Shown: positions 47,868-57,246, counted from the first letter of the stretch. The stretch is 64,000 nt of DNA from Mogibacterium sp. (GCA_017512365.1 JAFWGQ010000058.1:1-64000), one strand, 5' to 3'. Made by a program: numbers and translations. The notes: generated by a model not told the origin, from the sequence alone.

Positions 47868-48722
47868 ATGGATATCAACTACTGCATATTCGATCCGACG
47901 GGAAACATAACGGCTCTTGTCGAGACGGAAGTCGATGCTGCCTCCCAGCCGGCAGTCGCGGCGGAGATAATGCGCGAGCATTTCGATGTCGAGCAGGTTG
48001 GCTTTGTCAGGATGCTCGGGAAGGGCGAAGACCCGGACGGCGCGGTCGCGTGCCTCCGCATGGCCGGAGGGGAATTCTGCGGAAACGCGACCATGAGCAG
48101 CGCTGCCCTTTACGCAAAGAGGAATGAAGAGCACTTCGGGGACATCGGCTGCGCGGAGATAAGGGTCGACGGCATCAGCAAGCCGTTCAGCGTCCAGCTC
48201 AGAAGAGAGGATGCGAACTGGTGGGCGGCGGGAGTCCTCATGCCTCCCGCAAAGAGCATAGATGAGCTGAGGATGACAGCCGAGGACTATCCGGCGGCGG
48301 AGCTAGGTACACTGCCCGTTGTAAGGATGGAGGGCATCGATCACATCATGATCGAGGAAAAGTCGTTCTACTACAATCTCAAGGACAACAGATCGCTCAC
48401 CGAATCACTGATCAAAACGATATGCGGCGTGCTGGACTCCGAGTGCCTGGGCATGATGTTCCTGGCTGACGGGGGAAAGGAGCGCGAGCTGACGCCTCTT
48501 GTCTACGTGCCGGGAGCCGACACCATGTTCTGGGAGAATTCATGCGCGAGCGGCAGCGTCGCGGTGGGACAGTACCTCTCCGCAAAGACCGGAAAGGCGG
48601 TGTCCGTCGCCCTGAAGGAGCCGGGCGGAACGCTGGTCGCGGAGAGCGATCCGGAGACAGGCGGGACCTGGCTTTTCGGAGGCACAAAACTGAGGGATCA
48701 GCTCAGTCTGAAATTGACATGA
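47868..48722 (+). CDS. DapF-fold amino-acid racemase/epimerase
   Basis: 284 aa. Two catalytic Cys in the DapF pattern: C71 in AGGEFCGNATM and C226 in ENSCASGSVAV. The surrounding motifs differ from true diaminopimelate epimerase (usually MCGNGxRC and ACGTGA), and resemble the cofactor-independent racemase branch that includes staphylopine-type histidine racemases (CntK). It sits 25 bases after the amino-acid ABC ATPase, so its substrate may be the imported amino acid (inference). The end overlaps the next gene's promoter. Confidence 0.75.
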   Translation: MDINYCIFDPTGNITALVETEVDAASQPAVAAEIMREHFDVEQVGFVRMLGKGEDPDGAVACLRMAGGEFCGNATMSSAALYAKRNEEHFGDIGCAEIRVDGISKPFSVQLRREDANWWAAGVLMPPAKSIDELRMTAEDYPAAELGTLPVVRMEGIDHIMIEEKSFYYNLKDNRSLTESLIKTICGVLDSECLGMMFLADGGKERELTPLVYVPGADTMFWENSCASGSVAVGQYLSAKTGKAVSVALKEPGGTLVAESDPETGGTWLFGGTKLRDQLSLKLT

Positions 48723-48743
48723 TCCGCATATAAATGTTAGAAT
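48714..48743 (+). promoter_or_regulatory. Promoter of the acyl-CoA synthetase gene
   Basis: TTGACA (48714-48719), 18-base spacer, TAGAAT (48738-48743). The -35 lies inside the last codons of the racemase gene. Confidence 0.75.
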
Positions 48744-48746
48744 ATC

Positions 48747-48789
48747 GTGCTGGCCACCGGGGGACAAAAGGTGGCTCACGATTTTTTTT
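48747..48789 (+). terminator. Terminator-like hairpin at the transcript start
   Basis: GTG and GCCACC at 48747-48758 pair with GGTGGC and CAC at 48770-48779, followed by GATTTTTTTT. It would end read-through from the importer-racemase operon. It also lies only a few bases after the expected start of the synthetase transcript, so it could attenuate that too. Confidence 0.75.
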
Positions 48790-48825
48790 ATGAGGTAAAA
48801 TAAGAGGAGAACGCTGACACAGGAT

Positions 48826-50712
48826 ATGGAGAACTATAAGGAAATACTCGAAAAGTACGCAGCCGCCGATCTGGACAGGATGACGGATGATGAATATAAA
48901 GAACTCAAAGAAGCGGAATTCGCCGACATGAAATTCATGGCGGATTCGATCGCCGAAAGCGACGTGCCGGAGGTGATGTATCGTATAGGAAGACCGATCA
49001 CGGATCTCAAGATGATGATGGAGAGCGGAGCCGACACATACGGATGGGACAAGGTCCTCTATCACCAGATCATGCCGGGCGATGACCATTTCACAGAGTT
49101 CTCGTACGGACAGGTAAGAGATGATGTAAGGGCCCTCGGCACGGCAATGATGAAGCTCGGCCTGAAGGGCGCTCACATCGGCATCATCGGATCGAACTGC
49201 TACGAGTGGGCCGAGACATATTTCGCGGTCACGGGAGGCCTCGGTGTCGCGGTGCCTCTCGACAAGGAGCTTTCGGCAGAGGAGCTCACTAACCTCGTGA
49301 ACATGGGAGACATAAAGGCTGTCATCTGCTGCCAGGACAAGTACTACGATATATTCAGGGAGATAAAGGCGCAGAAGAACTGTCTCGATATAGTCATAGG
49401 CGTCAACAGGAAAGAGCACGAGGACCCGAAGAAGGGCCTGTACTCATGGAACCTCCTCAGAGAGGAAGGAAGGAAGCTGATCGAAGAGGGCGACAGGAGC
49501 TATCTGGATGCAAGAGTCAGGGCTTCGGACATGGCCGCCATAGTATTCACATCCGGAACGACGGGAGTCAGCAAGGGCGTCATGCTTTCGCACAGGAATC
49601 TGTGCTCGGACGTCCTGATCGCTCAGTCCTACCTTGAGGTATGCCCGAGCGACATATTCTTCAGCGTGCTTCCTATCCATCATACATACGAATGCACATG
49701 CACGATGATCGAAGGTATCTTTATGGGAGCCTCGATGGCCTTCTGCAGGGGACTCAAGTACATCACCAAGGACATGCAGATGGTCCACCCGACGTTCCTG
49801 CTCGCGGTGCCTCTGATCTACGAGAAGTTCTACAACACAATACAGAAGACTCTCAAAAAGCAGGGGCAGGACAAGCTGGTCAATACGCTCTTCGCGGCGA
49901 ACAGATATACAAGCAAGCTCGGCCTCAACATCGCCAGACCTATAGCGAAAAAGATAATGGCCCAGTTCGGCGGCAATATCGACATGTTCATCGCGGGCGG
50001 AGCGAGGGTAGACCCTAAGGTCCTCGCCTTCTTCCGCAGCATGGGCATACCGTGCCTGCAGGGCTACGGCCTGACGGAGACCTCGCCCATGGTCGCGCTG
50101 AACCCTGACCAGTGGAAGTACATGAGAAACGAGTCCGCCGGCAAGATCTTCCAGTTCACCGAATGCAAGATCGTCGACAGGGACGAGGACGGAAACGGCG
50201 AGATATGCTTCCGCGGACCTCAGGTCATGATGGGCTATTACAAGAACCCTGAAGCGACCGCAGAGTGCATGGAGGACGGCTGGTTCCACACCGGCGATGT
50301 CGGCTATGTCGATAAGGACGGATACGTATACATAACGGGCCGCCGGAAGAACGTCATCATCGCCGCGAACGGCAAGAACGTCTTCCCTGAAGAGCTCGAA
50401 GAGAAGATCGCAAGAAGTCCTTACGTTGAAGAATGCATGGTCTGGGCGGTCGAAGACAAGGACGATGATCTTGACAGAGGGATCTATGTCACGCTGAGAC
50501 CTGACATGGAGAACGTAAAGGAAACTCTGGGAGACAGGGCGAACGACGAGGGCGCCGTGAAGGCTCTCATAAGCAGCGAAGTAGACAAGCTGAACGCGCA
50601 CTGGCCTGACTGGAAGAGAGTGAAGCACATAGTCATAAAGAAGAGCGAGTTCAACAAGACGACGGGCATGAAGATCAGAAGGTTCGTCGAGGAGAACAAG
50701 CTCGCCGACTGA
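48826..50712 (+). CDS. Long-chain acyl-CoA synthetase / AMP-binding ligase
   Basis: 628 aa. The adenylation motif FTSGTTGVSKGVMLSHRN (about 242-259), YGLTETSP (about 413), GWFHTGDVGYVDKDGYVYITGR and GKNVFPEELE define the ANL superfamily; FADM-type N-terminal region VMYRIGRPITDL and hydrophobic pocket fit long fatty acids. It activates a carboxylate to acyl-AMP and acyl-CoA. Substrate inferred from family only. Confidence 0.88.
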   Translation: MENYKEILEKYAAADLDRMTDDEYKELKEAEFADMKFMADSIAESDVPEVMYRIGRPITDLKMMMESGADTYGWDKVLYHQIMPGDDHFTEFSYGQVRDDVRALGTAMMKLGLKGAHIGIIGSNCYEWAETYFAVTGGLGVAVPLDKELSAEELTNLVNMGDIKAVICCQDKYYDIFREIKAQKNCLDIVIGVNRKEHEDPKKGLYSWNLLREEGRKLIEEGDRSYLDARVRASDMAAIVFTSGTTGVSKGVMLSHRNLCSDVLIAQSYLEVCPSDIFFSVLPIHHTYECTCTMIEGIFMGASMAFCRGLKYITKDMQMVHPTFLLAVPLIYEKFYNTIQKTLKKQGQDKLVNTLFAANRYTSKLGLNIARPIAKKIMAQFGGNIDMFIAGGARVDPKVLAFFRSMGIPCLQGYGLTETSPMVALNPDQWKYMRNESAGKIFQFTECKIVDRDEDGNGEICFRGPQVMMGYYKNPEATAECMEDGWFHTGDVGYVDKDGYVYITGRRKNVIIAANGKNVFPEELEEKIARSPYVEECMVWAVEDKDDDLDRGIYVTLRPDMENVKETLGDRANDEGAVKALISSEVDKLNAHWPDWKRVKHIVIKKSEFNKTTGMKIRRFVEENKLAD

Positions 50713-50729
50713 TAAAGAAAGGCAGAACC

Positions 50730-51830
50730 ATGGCAAAAAGACCGACACTGATCCTGGATCACGAGGCGCTGAGATACAATATGCGTACTGTGGTCGCATG
50801 GTGCGGCGAAGCCGGCATAGACGTCGCGGGAGTCATCAAGGTAACGACAGGAATGGCGTCCGTGGCTCTCGACTACGAGAGCTGCGGGGCTAAATGGGTC
50901 GCTTCATCGAGGCTCGAACAGCTCGCGAGGGCAAAGGAAGCCGGCGTAAAGGTCCCTCTCCTCATGATAAGGGTTCCGATGATCTCGGAACTCGACGAGA
51001 TGGTCCGGATATGCGACTACAGCCTCGAGAGCGGACTAGACACGCTGATCTCGCTCGATCAGGCGGCAAAGAAAGCCGGCAGGACGCACAATGTCATACT
51101 GATGGCGGATCTCGGGGACCTCAGAGAGGGGCTCATCGAAAAGCCGGAGCTGGTCGAACTTGCGAAATACGTCGAAGACAAGCTGGACAGCCTGCACCTG
51201 GCGGGCATCGGTACGAATCTCGGATGCGTGGGTTCAGTGATGCCTACCGAAGAGAAGATGCTGATGCTCTCCGAATGGGCGGAGGCCGTAGAGGATGCGA
51301 TCGGAAGGCCCCTGGAGGTGGTCTCGGGCGGTGCGACATCGAGCCTGATGCCGCTCTTCGACAAGGTGATGCCTCCGAAGGTCAATATGCTGAGGATCGG
51401 AGCGATCGTATACTGCGGACCTTACGAAGACCTTCGCACCTGCTACGGCAGAAAGGAAGCCGATGAGCTCAGAGGAGACGTGTTCACGCTCGAGGCAGAG
51501 GTCGTGGAGGTCAGTACAAAGCCGACCCACCCGATCGGACAGCTCGGAGTAAACGCCTTCGGTGAAAAAGCGACATATGTCGACAGGGGCGAGCGAAAGC
51601 GTGCGATACTCGCGATAGGAAGAGCGGACTACGGAGATCTGGGAGACATGATCCCGCTGCTGGAAGGCTTGGAGATCACGATGGCCTCCGGAGACCACAC
51701 GATACTCGACATCGAAGACTGCAGGGAAGACATCAGGGTCGGAGATGTGGTAAGATTCGCACTGAAGTATTCGGCCATACTCAGGCTCACGGCAAGTGAG
51801 AATGTAACGATAGAAGAGAAGAACATATAA
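50730..51830 (+). CDS. PLP-dependent ornithine/alanine racemase-like enzyme
   Basis: 366 aa, alanine-racemase fold type III. The PLP Lys is K37 in VAGVIKVTTGM. Later motifs (GTNLGCVGSVMPTEEKM, VSGGATSSLMPL, LRIGAIVYCGPY) match the COG3457 group that contains clostridial ornithine racemase. Substrate not certain. It follows the synthetase by 17 bases and precedes greA by 15. Confidence 0.85.
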   Translation: MAKRPTLILDHEALRYNMRTVVAWCGEAGIDVAGVIKVTTGMASVALDYESCGAKWVASSRLEQLARAKEAGVKVPLLMIRVPMISELDEMVRICDYSLESGLDTLISLDQAAKKAGRTHNVILMADLGDLREGLIEKPELVELAKYVEDKLDSLHLAGIGTNLGCVGSVMPTEEKMLMLSEWAEAVEDAIGRPLEVVSGGATSSLMPLFDKVMPPKVNMLRIGAIVYCGPYEDLRTCYGRKEADELRGDVFTLEAEVVEVSTKPTHPIGQLGVNAFGEKATYVDRGERKRAILAIGRADYGDLGDMIPLLEGLEITMASGDHTILDIEDCREDIRVGDVVRFALKYSAILRLTASENVTIEEKNI

Positions 51831-51845
51831 GAAAGGGACAATGAA

Positions 51846-52325
51846 ATGGCAGCACTCAAATCCAACGAAATGACAAGAGAAGGTTATGACAACCTTAACG
51901 CGGAACTCGAACATCTTATCACCGTAGTCCGCAAGGAGAACGCAGAGAGGCTCAAGGAAGCCATCTCTCTCGGAGATATAAGCGAGAACGCTGAGTACGA
52001 CGCGGCCAAGGACGCGCAGGCAGAGACCGAAGAGAGGATCTCGAACATCGAGGAGATCCTGCGCACGGCAGTGATCGTCGAGGAGACAGATGAGAGCGAC
52101 GACTCGGTCCAGACGGGACGCACAGTCACCATCAAGGACCTAAAGACCAAGGAAGAAATGACATACAAGATCGTGGGAACCACCGAGGCTGACCCTCTGA
52201 ACGGCAAGCTCTCGAACGCCTCGCTCGTGGGCCAGCATCTGCTCGGACATCACGCAGGCGACAAGGTGGAGTTCCCTGTACCGGACGGCATCGCCAGATA
52301 TCAGGTAGTGGAGGTCAGGAGATAA
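51846..52325 (+). CDS. greA: Transcription elongation factor GreA
   Basis: 159 aa. N-terminal coiled coil with the acidic tip (SLGDISENAEYDAAKDAQAETEERI) that enters the polymerase secondary channel, and the C-terminal FKBP-like domain (GTTEADPLNGKLSNASLVGQ). One-base overlap with lysS, the common greA-lysS pairing. Confidence 0.97.
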   Translation: MAALKSNEMTREGYDNLNAELEHLITVVRKENAERLKEAISLGDISENAEYDAAKDAQAETEERISNIEEILRTAVIVEETDESDDSVQTGRTVTIKDLKTKEEMTYKIVGTTEADPLNGKLSNASLVGQHLLGHHAGDKVEFPVPDGIARYQVVEVRR

Positions 52326-54355
52326 TGGCAGAGAACAGGCTGCAGAAAAAGATCGAAGCCGAAGTCCGCGAGCTCAGCGAAAAGGAGATCGGCGAACAGA
52401 GGAAGGTAAAGAGAAGGAAACTCCAGGAGCTCAGGGAGATGGGCAGAGACCCTTATCTCGTCGAGACCTTTGATGTGACTGCGCACTCGGGCGACATCAG
52501 GGATGATTTCGTGATGATGGAGGGCCAGACGGTCAGAGTCGCGGGACGCATAATGGCATTCCGCCGCATGGGAAAGGTCGCGTTCATCGATCTGCAGGAC
52601 AAGCAGGGCCGCATACAGGTCTTCGTTGCCAGGGACAATATCGGCCAGGAGGAGTACGACGTCTTCAAGACATATGACACGGCTGACATCATCGGTGTCA
52701 CGGGAGAGGTCTTCAGGACGAAGATGGGTGAGATCAGTATCAGAGCGCACGAAGTGAAGCTGCTGTGCAAATCGCTCCAGGTACTTCCTAACAAGTGGCA
52801 CGGCCTTAAGGACACGGATCTCAGATACCGCCAGAGATATGTCGACCTCATCATGAACGAGGACGTGAGGGATACCTTCGTCAGGAGAGCGAAGATCATC
52901 AGCACGATGAGGAGAGTGCTCGAAGACGATTATGACCTGGTAGAGGTCGAGACCCCTGTGCTCGGAAACATCGCGGGCGGAGCGGCCGCAAGACCATTCA
53001 TCACGCACCACAATACACTGGATATCGACATGACGCTCCGCATCTCGCTTGAGCTCCATCTCAAGAGGCTCATAGTCGGCGGGCTCGACGGAGTTTATGA
53101 GATCGGCAAGGTCTTCAGGAACGAGGGTATGGACAGGAACCACAGCCCTGAATTCACATCGATGGAGGCATACAAGGCTTACGTCAACCTCGAGACGATG
53201 ATGGATCTTATGGAGCAGGTGACATACAAGTGCGCCATGGCTGTAAACGGCAGCCCGATCATCAGGTACGGCGACAAGGAATTCGACGTGACTCCGCCGT
53301 GGAACAAGATCGACATGACCGAGGCCGTCATCAAGGCGACGGGCATCCCGTTCGATAAGATCGACAGCGATGAAGAGGCCATCGAGGCTGCGAAGAAATA
53401 CGGAATGACATTCGAGAACGAGGCCGACTGGTCGAGAGGAAAGATCATAGCCGAGATGTTCGAGGACTACTGCGAGGACATCCCGGGCTTCCTGGACGGA
53501 CCGTGCTTCGTATGCGGACACCCGCTCGAGGTGTCGCCTCTTGCAAAGAAGGATCCAAAGGATCCGAGGATCACGAGAAGATTCGAGGCTTACATAAACG
53601 GCTGGGAGCTGTCGAACGCGTTCAGCGAGCTGAACGATCCTATCGACCAGTACGAGAGGTTCGCCGAGCAGCAGAGACAGCTCGACCTGGGAATAGACGA
53701 CGAGGCACATCCCATGGATACCGACTTCGTCAACGCTCTCGAGGTCGGAATGCCGCCGACGGGAGGCATAGGCATCGGAGTCGACAGGCTCGTCATGCTG
53801 CTGACTGACAGTGCTACCATCCGCGACGTGCAGCTCTTCCCTACAATGAAGCCGGAGCGAGCAGCAAGAGACACCGGGGTGGCTCCTGCGAGCGCAGGCA
53901 AATCCAGCGGAGCGACGGTTTCATCCGATGTACAAAATGGAGAAACCGGAGCGGAGTCGGAGAAGCCGGAAATCACGATCGACCTCTCCAAGGTGAAGAT
54001 CGAGCCGCTCTTCGAAGAGGAAGTGGATTTTGACACCTTCAGCAAGTCAGATTTCAGAGCTGTTAAGATCAAAAACTGCGAAGAAGTTCCTAAGAGCGAC
54101 AAGCTCCTGAAGTTCACTCTGAACGACGGATCCGGCGAAGACAGAGTCATCCTCAGCGGCATAAAGAAGTATTACGATCCGTCTGAACTCGTTGGAAAGA
54201 CTGCGATAGCGATCGTGAACCTTCCGCCGAGAAAGATGATGGGCGAGTACTCAAACGGCATGCTGATCAGCGCAGTCAATGAGTATGACGGAGATGAGAT
54301 GCTCAACCTCCTGCTCGTGGACGACAGGATCCCGGCAGGAGCGAAGCTGTACTAA
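52325..54355 (+). CDS. lysS: Lysyl-tRNA synthetase (class II) fused to a C-terminal tRNA-binding OB domain
   Basis: 676 aa; ordinary bacterial LysRS is about 500. Residues 1-511 are complete LysRS: anticodon-binding OB fold (VRVAGRIMAFRRMGKVAFIDL), motif 2 (VFRNEGMDRNHSPEFTS), motif 3 (GGIGIGVDRLVMLLT) and the normal end RDVQLFPTMKPE. After a Ser/Gly/Glu-rich linker (about 512-556) comes a Trbp111/MetRS-C-type domain (about 560-676): FDTFSKSDFRAVKIKNCEEV, SDKLLKFTLNDG, RVILSGIKKYY, NLPPRKMMGEYSNGM. That domain normally ends bacterial MetRS or stands alone, and binds tRNA. No frameshift separates the parts. Confidence 0.94.
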   Translation: MAENRLQKKIEAEVRELSEKEIGEQRKVKRRKLQELREMGRDPYLVETFDVTAHSGDIRDDFVMMEGQTVRVAGRIMAFRRMGKVAFIDLQDKQGRIQVFVARDNIGQEEYDVFKTYDTADIIGVTGEVFRTKMGEISIRAHEVKLLCKSLQVLPNKWHGLKDTDLRYRQRYVDLIMNEDVRDTFVRRAKIISTMRRVLEDDYDLVEVETPVLGNIAGGAAARPFITHHNTLDIDMTLRISLELHLKRLIVGGLDGVYEIGKVFRNEGMDRNHSPEFTSMEAYKAYVNLETMMDLMEQVTYKCAMAVNGSPIIRYGDKEFDVTPPWNKIDMTEAVIKATGIPFDKIDSDEEAIEAAKKYGMTFENEADWSRGKIIAEMFEDYCEDIPGFLDGPCFVCGHPLEVSPLAKKDPKDPRITRRFEAYINGWELSNAFSELNDPIDQYERFAEQQRQLDLGIDDEAHPMDTDFVNALEVGMPPTGGIGIGVDRLVMLLTDSATIRDVQLFPTMKPERAARDTGVAPASAGKSSGATVSSDVQNGETGAESEKPEITIDLSKVKIEPLFEEEVDFDTFSKSDFRAVKIKNCEEVPKSDKLLKFTLNDGSGEDRVILSGIKKYYDPSELVGKTAIAIVNLPPRKMMGEYSNGMLISAVNEYDGDEMLNLLLVDDRIPAGAKLY

Positions 54356-54374
54356 GCGAATAAGAATTATCATG

Positions 54375-54416
54375 AAGGCACGATCTGCTGTGGCTGGCAG
54401 ACCATGCCTTTTTCTT
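54375..54416 (+). terminator. Rho-independent terminator after lysS
   Basis: AAGGCA and TGCCTT close a stem whose upper part pairs TCTGC with GCAGA, followed by TTTTTCTT. Confidence 0.9.
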
Positions 54417-54510
54417 ATTTCAGCAAGAGCACATACATTTTGCGGTGATGTATGATAAAATATTTCCACAGGCCAGAGAGAAGCCAGTATAAAAAGGAAG
54501 TGAGGAAAGC

Positions 54511-54777
54511 ATGCCTGAGTTAAGCAGATTTTTCGGTATCATTGTCAAGATGATTTACAATGATAATGACAAGCATCATAAGCCGCATGTGCATGTTTAT
54601 TATGGTGAATACGAAGCGTCTGTTGGACTTGATGGGGAAGTGCTTGAAGGTAAACTGCCGATGAAGCAATACAGAATGCTATCCGGCTGGATGGCACTTC
54701 ATGAAGATGAATTATATGCGGCATGGAATAAAGCGGTCCAGAGCAAGCCTTTCGATAAGGTGGAGCCGCTGAAATAG
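54511..54777 (+). CDS. DUF4160 domain protein
   Basis: 88 aa. The family motif is HHKPHVHVYYGEYEASVGLDG after an N-terminal RFFGIIVKMIYND. A -10-like TAAAAT lies upstream near 54459. Often paired with a DUF2442 gene, as here, an association suggestive of toxin-antitoxin or mobile modules. Base composition is more AT-rich than the neighbourhood. Confidence 0.88.
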   Translation: MPELSRFFGIIVKMIYNDNDKHHKPHVHVYYGEYEASVGLDGEVLEGKLPMKQYRMLSGWMALHEDELYAAWNKAVQSKPFDKVEPLK

Positions 54778-54785
54778 GCGCGAAT

Positions 54786-55100
54786 ATGTATTACAGTAAT
54801 GGATTTGTATACGGCGGATATCCGGAAGCCCCAATAAAAATAGAATCGGTCAGGCCTCTCAGCGATATGATGATGCTTGTCAGTTTTAATAATGGTGAAA
54901 CAAGGCTTTTTGACGCATCATGTTTGGACGGTGAAGTGTTTGAACCACTTAAAGAAGAAATGGTGTTCAGGAATTGCATAATCGAACATGGTGTTCCTAC
55001 ATGGTGTGAAGGTCGTATCGACTGTGCACCTGAGTACATTTATGATCACAGCTTTGAGTACGGCTCTGATTTTCATGACAGACAATCAGCAACTGCATAG
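54786..55100 (+). CDS. DUF2442 domain protein
   Basis: 104 aa. IKIESVRPLSDMMMLVSFNNGETRLFD and the acidic middle are typical of DUF2442, with W in VPTWCEGRIDCAPEYIYDHS. It begins 9 bases after the DUF4160 stop. Molecular role unknown. Confidence 0.85.
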   Translation: MYYSNGFVYGGYPEAPIKIESVRPLSDMMMLVSFNNGETRLFDASCLDGEVFEPLKEEMVFRNCIIEHGVPTWCEGRIDCAPEYIYDHSFEYGSDFHDRQSATA

Positions 55101-55126
55101 ATTGAATTATGATCAAAAAATGATTC

Positions 55127-55165
55127 GCGCAAAAGCAATCGCAATGTTTGCGGTTGCTTTTGCGC
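55127..55165. repeat. 39-bp near-perfect palindrome
   Basis: GCGCAAAAGCAA (55127-55138) is the inverse of TTGCTTTTGCGC (55154-55165). The inner CGCAA-TGT-TTGCG extends the stem, giving 17 pairs plus one T-G and a 3-base loop. No T-run follows, so it is an unlikely terminator; a protein site or mobile-element end is possible. Confidence 0.8.
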
Positions 55166-55197
55166 ATGGAAGCAAATAGATAAAGGATGGCACATAA

Positions 55198-57246
55198 ATG
55201 GAATACTATCAGATCAAGTCAACTGAAAAAGGCTCTCAGCCGCCAAGATGGTACCGTGTACTGGTGCCATCCGGCATCACGTTTTCTCAGCTGTATGTTT
55301 TGCTCGCATTCATACACGACAAGTTGTTTGATGATCTGTCAATGTATTTCGAATATGAGACGACAGACAGGAAGATATATCTGGAGGAATTCGAGGATGG
55401 AGAACCATCTTTTGGAAACAATTTCATTGATATATATGATACCAGGGGCACATATATCGATACATTCTTCAAAGAAGGGTTCAGGATCAGTCAGTACACA
55501 GGCAGGGACTTTGATCTGACCATCGAAGTAGAAAAAGATGCGGAAGAATATCAGGAACTTAACGCCCCGAAGGTAATAAAAGTCAGCAGGATCATAGCAG
55601 ATGAAGAGGGCGGCCAGCCGGACGGAGAGACCCTGCCGGAGGAGCTGTTCGAAGTGATCCCGGACAGGGAGCGTTACTTCAGGTATGCCGGCGAGCTTGT
55701 GAATATTATGGGCAGGGAGTCTGTAATGCATATATCCGAAGATCCGGTAACGCCGGAGGAGAGCGTCTGTAAAGGAAGTCGCTCCAGAAGCATGGAGACC
55801 CTTCGTGAGGCGTTGCAGCCTCTGCACGAAGACGCGGAGCTTTGTCCTCTGCTCGAGCAGTATGAAACGTATCCGGATACAGGACAGGTACCCGACAGGC
55901 ATCTTCTGCACAGGATCGACAATCTGATGCTCCAAAAATACGGAATGACATTTGGCAGATATACACTTGCCGCTGCGATAAAAGGGCTTGATGCGGGAAG
56001 AGAGCTGTCGTCGCTGCTGGAAGAAAAGCATTCAAAGCCTGCAGTCACAACAGAAGCTTTCATCAACAGCTACAGCAAAACCGACCTGGAAATGATTGCA
56101 GACGAATACGGATTGATGCTGCCTGCAAACAAAAGCAAGAAGAATCTTGCCAAGGTCATACTACAGCAGATGTTTACAACGGAAGCCGTACTCAACAGGC
56201 TGATACAGCTTGAAGATGATGAGATGGAGCTATTCAGGCTCACTGCCGAATGCGAATTCGGAAGGGTCCCCGAGACAGATGAAGAGGAGATAACGGCAGA
56301 TGATTTGGTGAACGAACTGTTGGCGGTCCCCCTCAGGGACGACAGGCTGTTCATAACAGATATCATCCGGAATGTATATGAAGAATCAGACAAGGATGCG
56401 CTTGAAACTGAGAGGCAAAAGTCGGTATGGATGTATAAGTGCCTCGAGATCGCGCGTGATTTCTATGGAGTGATGGACTGGGATGTGCTGGGACAGCTCT
56501 TCGCCCGCAGGTTCAAAGGATTCGGTCGCGATGAGCTGACAGAAGTGTTCAGGCGCACGCCGGAGATGTATAACGATTTTGAGGAAGTCGGCGATAAACT
56601 TGTACTCAGTTATTTCATTGAAGATGATTACTACATGTTCCTTGAGGGTACGATACAGAAAGACAAGCCGTTCTATATTCCGAGCAGGCAGGAGATAGAG
56701 GAATTCTGGGATAAAGGATGTCTGCTCAGCAGCAGATCTCATCAGGCCATGTACCGCTATCTGCTGAAGACCTTCGGATGCAGCAAAAGAGAGGCTGAAC
56801 TGAAGGTGATGGAGATATACCATGCGATCAACAATCAGCTGAGACTTCAGGAAGTGATCGACATTCTGCAGGACATGGCGCCGGATGATGGGGATGACTT
56901 CGTGTTCGGATCGCAGAAAGATGCAGAGGAATTTACAAAGTGCTACACGGAGATGCATAACCACAGCCATGTCATGGGCAACAGAGGATATCCGCCGCAT
57001 GATCTCTTCAATGCAATGGGAGGAGTGCGAAGCCTGCCTGGGGACATGATTATATCCCCCAGGGGACCCGAGGCTGCGGCCATGCTGGATGGATCAAGAG
57101 AAGAACTGGCAAAGCGCGGTATAAAGATCGATGAAGAACGGATCGATTCAATGCTGGCCGGTGAAAAGCGAAAAAAGATAGGCCGGAACGATCCATGTCC
57201 ATGTGGCAGCGGCAAAAAGTATAAGAATTGCTGCGGCAAAGGTTAA
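55198..57246 (+). CDS. Plasmid pRiA4b ORF-3-like protein with C-terminal SEC-C zinc motif
   Basis: 682 aa. Residues 1-110 match the pRiA4b ORF-3-like fold (YQIKSTEKGSQPPRWYRVLVPSGITFSQL, RGTYIDTFF). A long all-helical middle region of unknown function follows, containing a SAP-like stretch (TDLEMIADEYGLMLPANKSKKNLAKVI, about 300). The C-terminus is SEC-C (IGRNDPCPCGSGKKYKNCCG), a zinc motif found in SecA and many accessory proteins. pRiA4b-like proteins are common on mobile DNA. AT-rich patch. No nuclease motif seen. Confidence 0.8.
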   Translation: MEYYQIKSTEKGSQPPRWYRVLVPSGITFSQLYVLLAFIHDKLFDDLSMYFEYETTDRKIYLEEFEDGEPSFGNNFIDIYDTRGTYIDTFFKEGFRISQYTGRDFDLTIEVEKDAEEYQELNAPKVIKVSRIIADEEGGQPDGETLPEELFEVIPDRERYFRYAGELVNIMGRESVMHISEDPVTPEESVCKGSRSRSMETLREALQPLHEDAELCPLLEQYETYPDTGQVPDRHLLHRIDNLMLQKYGMTFGRYTLAAAIKGLDAGRELSSLLEEKHSKPAVTTEAFINSYSKTDLEMIADEYGLMLPANKSKKNLAKVILQQMFTTEAVLNRLIQLEDDEMELFRLTAECEFGRVPETDEEEITADDLVNELLAVPLRDDRLFITDIIRNVYEESDKDALETERQKSVWMYKCLEIARDFYGVMDWDVLGQLFARRFKGFGRDELTEVFRRTPEMYNDFEEVGDKLVLSYFIEDDYYMFLEGTIQKDKPFYIPSRQEIEEFWDKGCLLSSRSHQAMYRYLLKTFGCSKREAELKVMEIYHAINNQLRLQEVIDILQDMAPDDGDDFVFGSQKDAEEFTKCYTEMHNHSHVMGNRGYPPHDLFNAMGGVRSLPGDMIISPRGPEAAAMLDGSREELAKRGIKIDEERIDSMLAGEKRKKIGRNDPCPCGSGKKYKNCCGKG

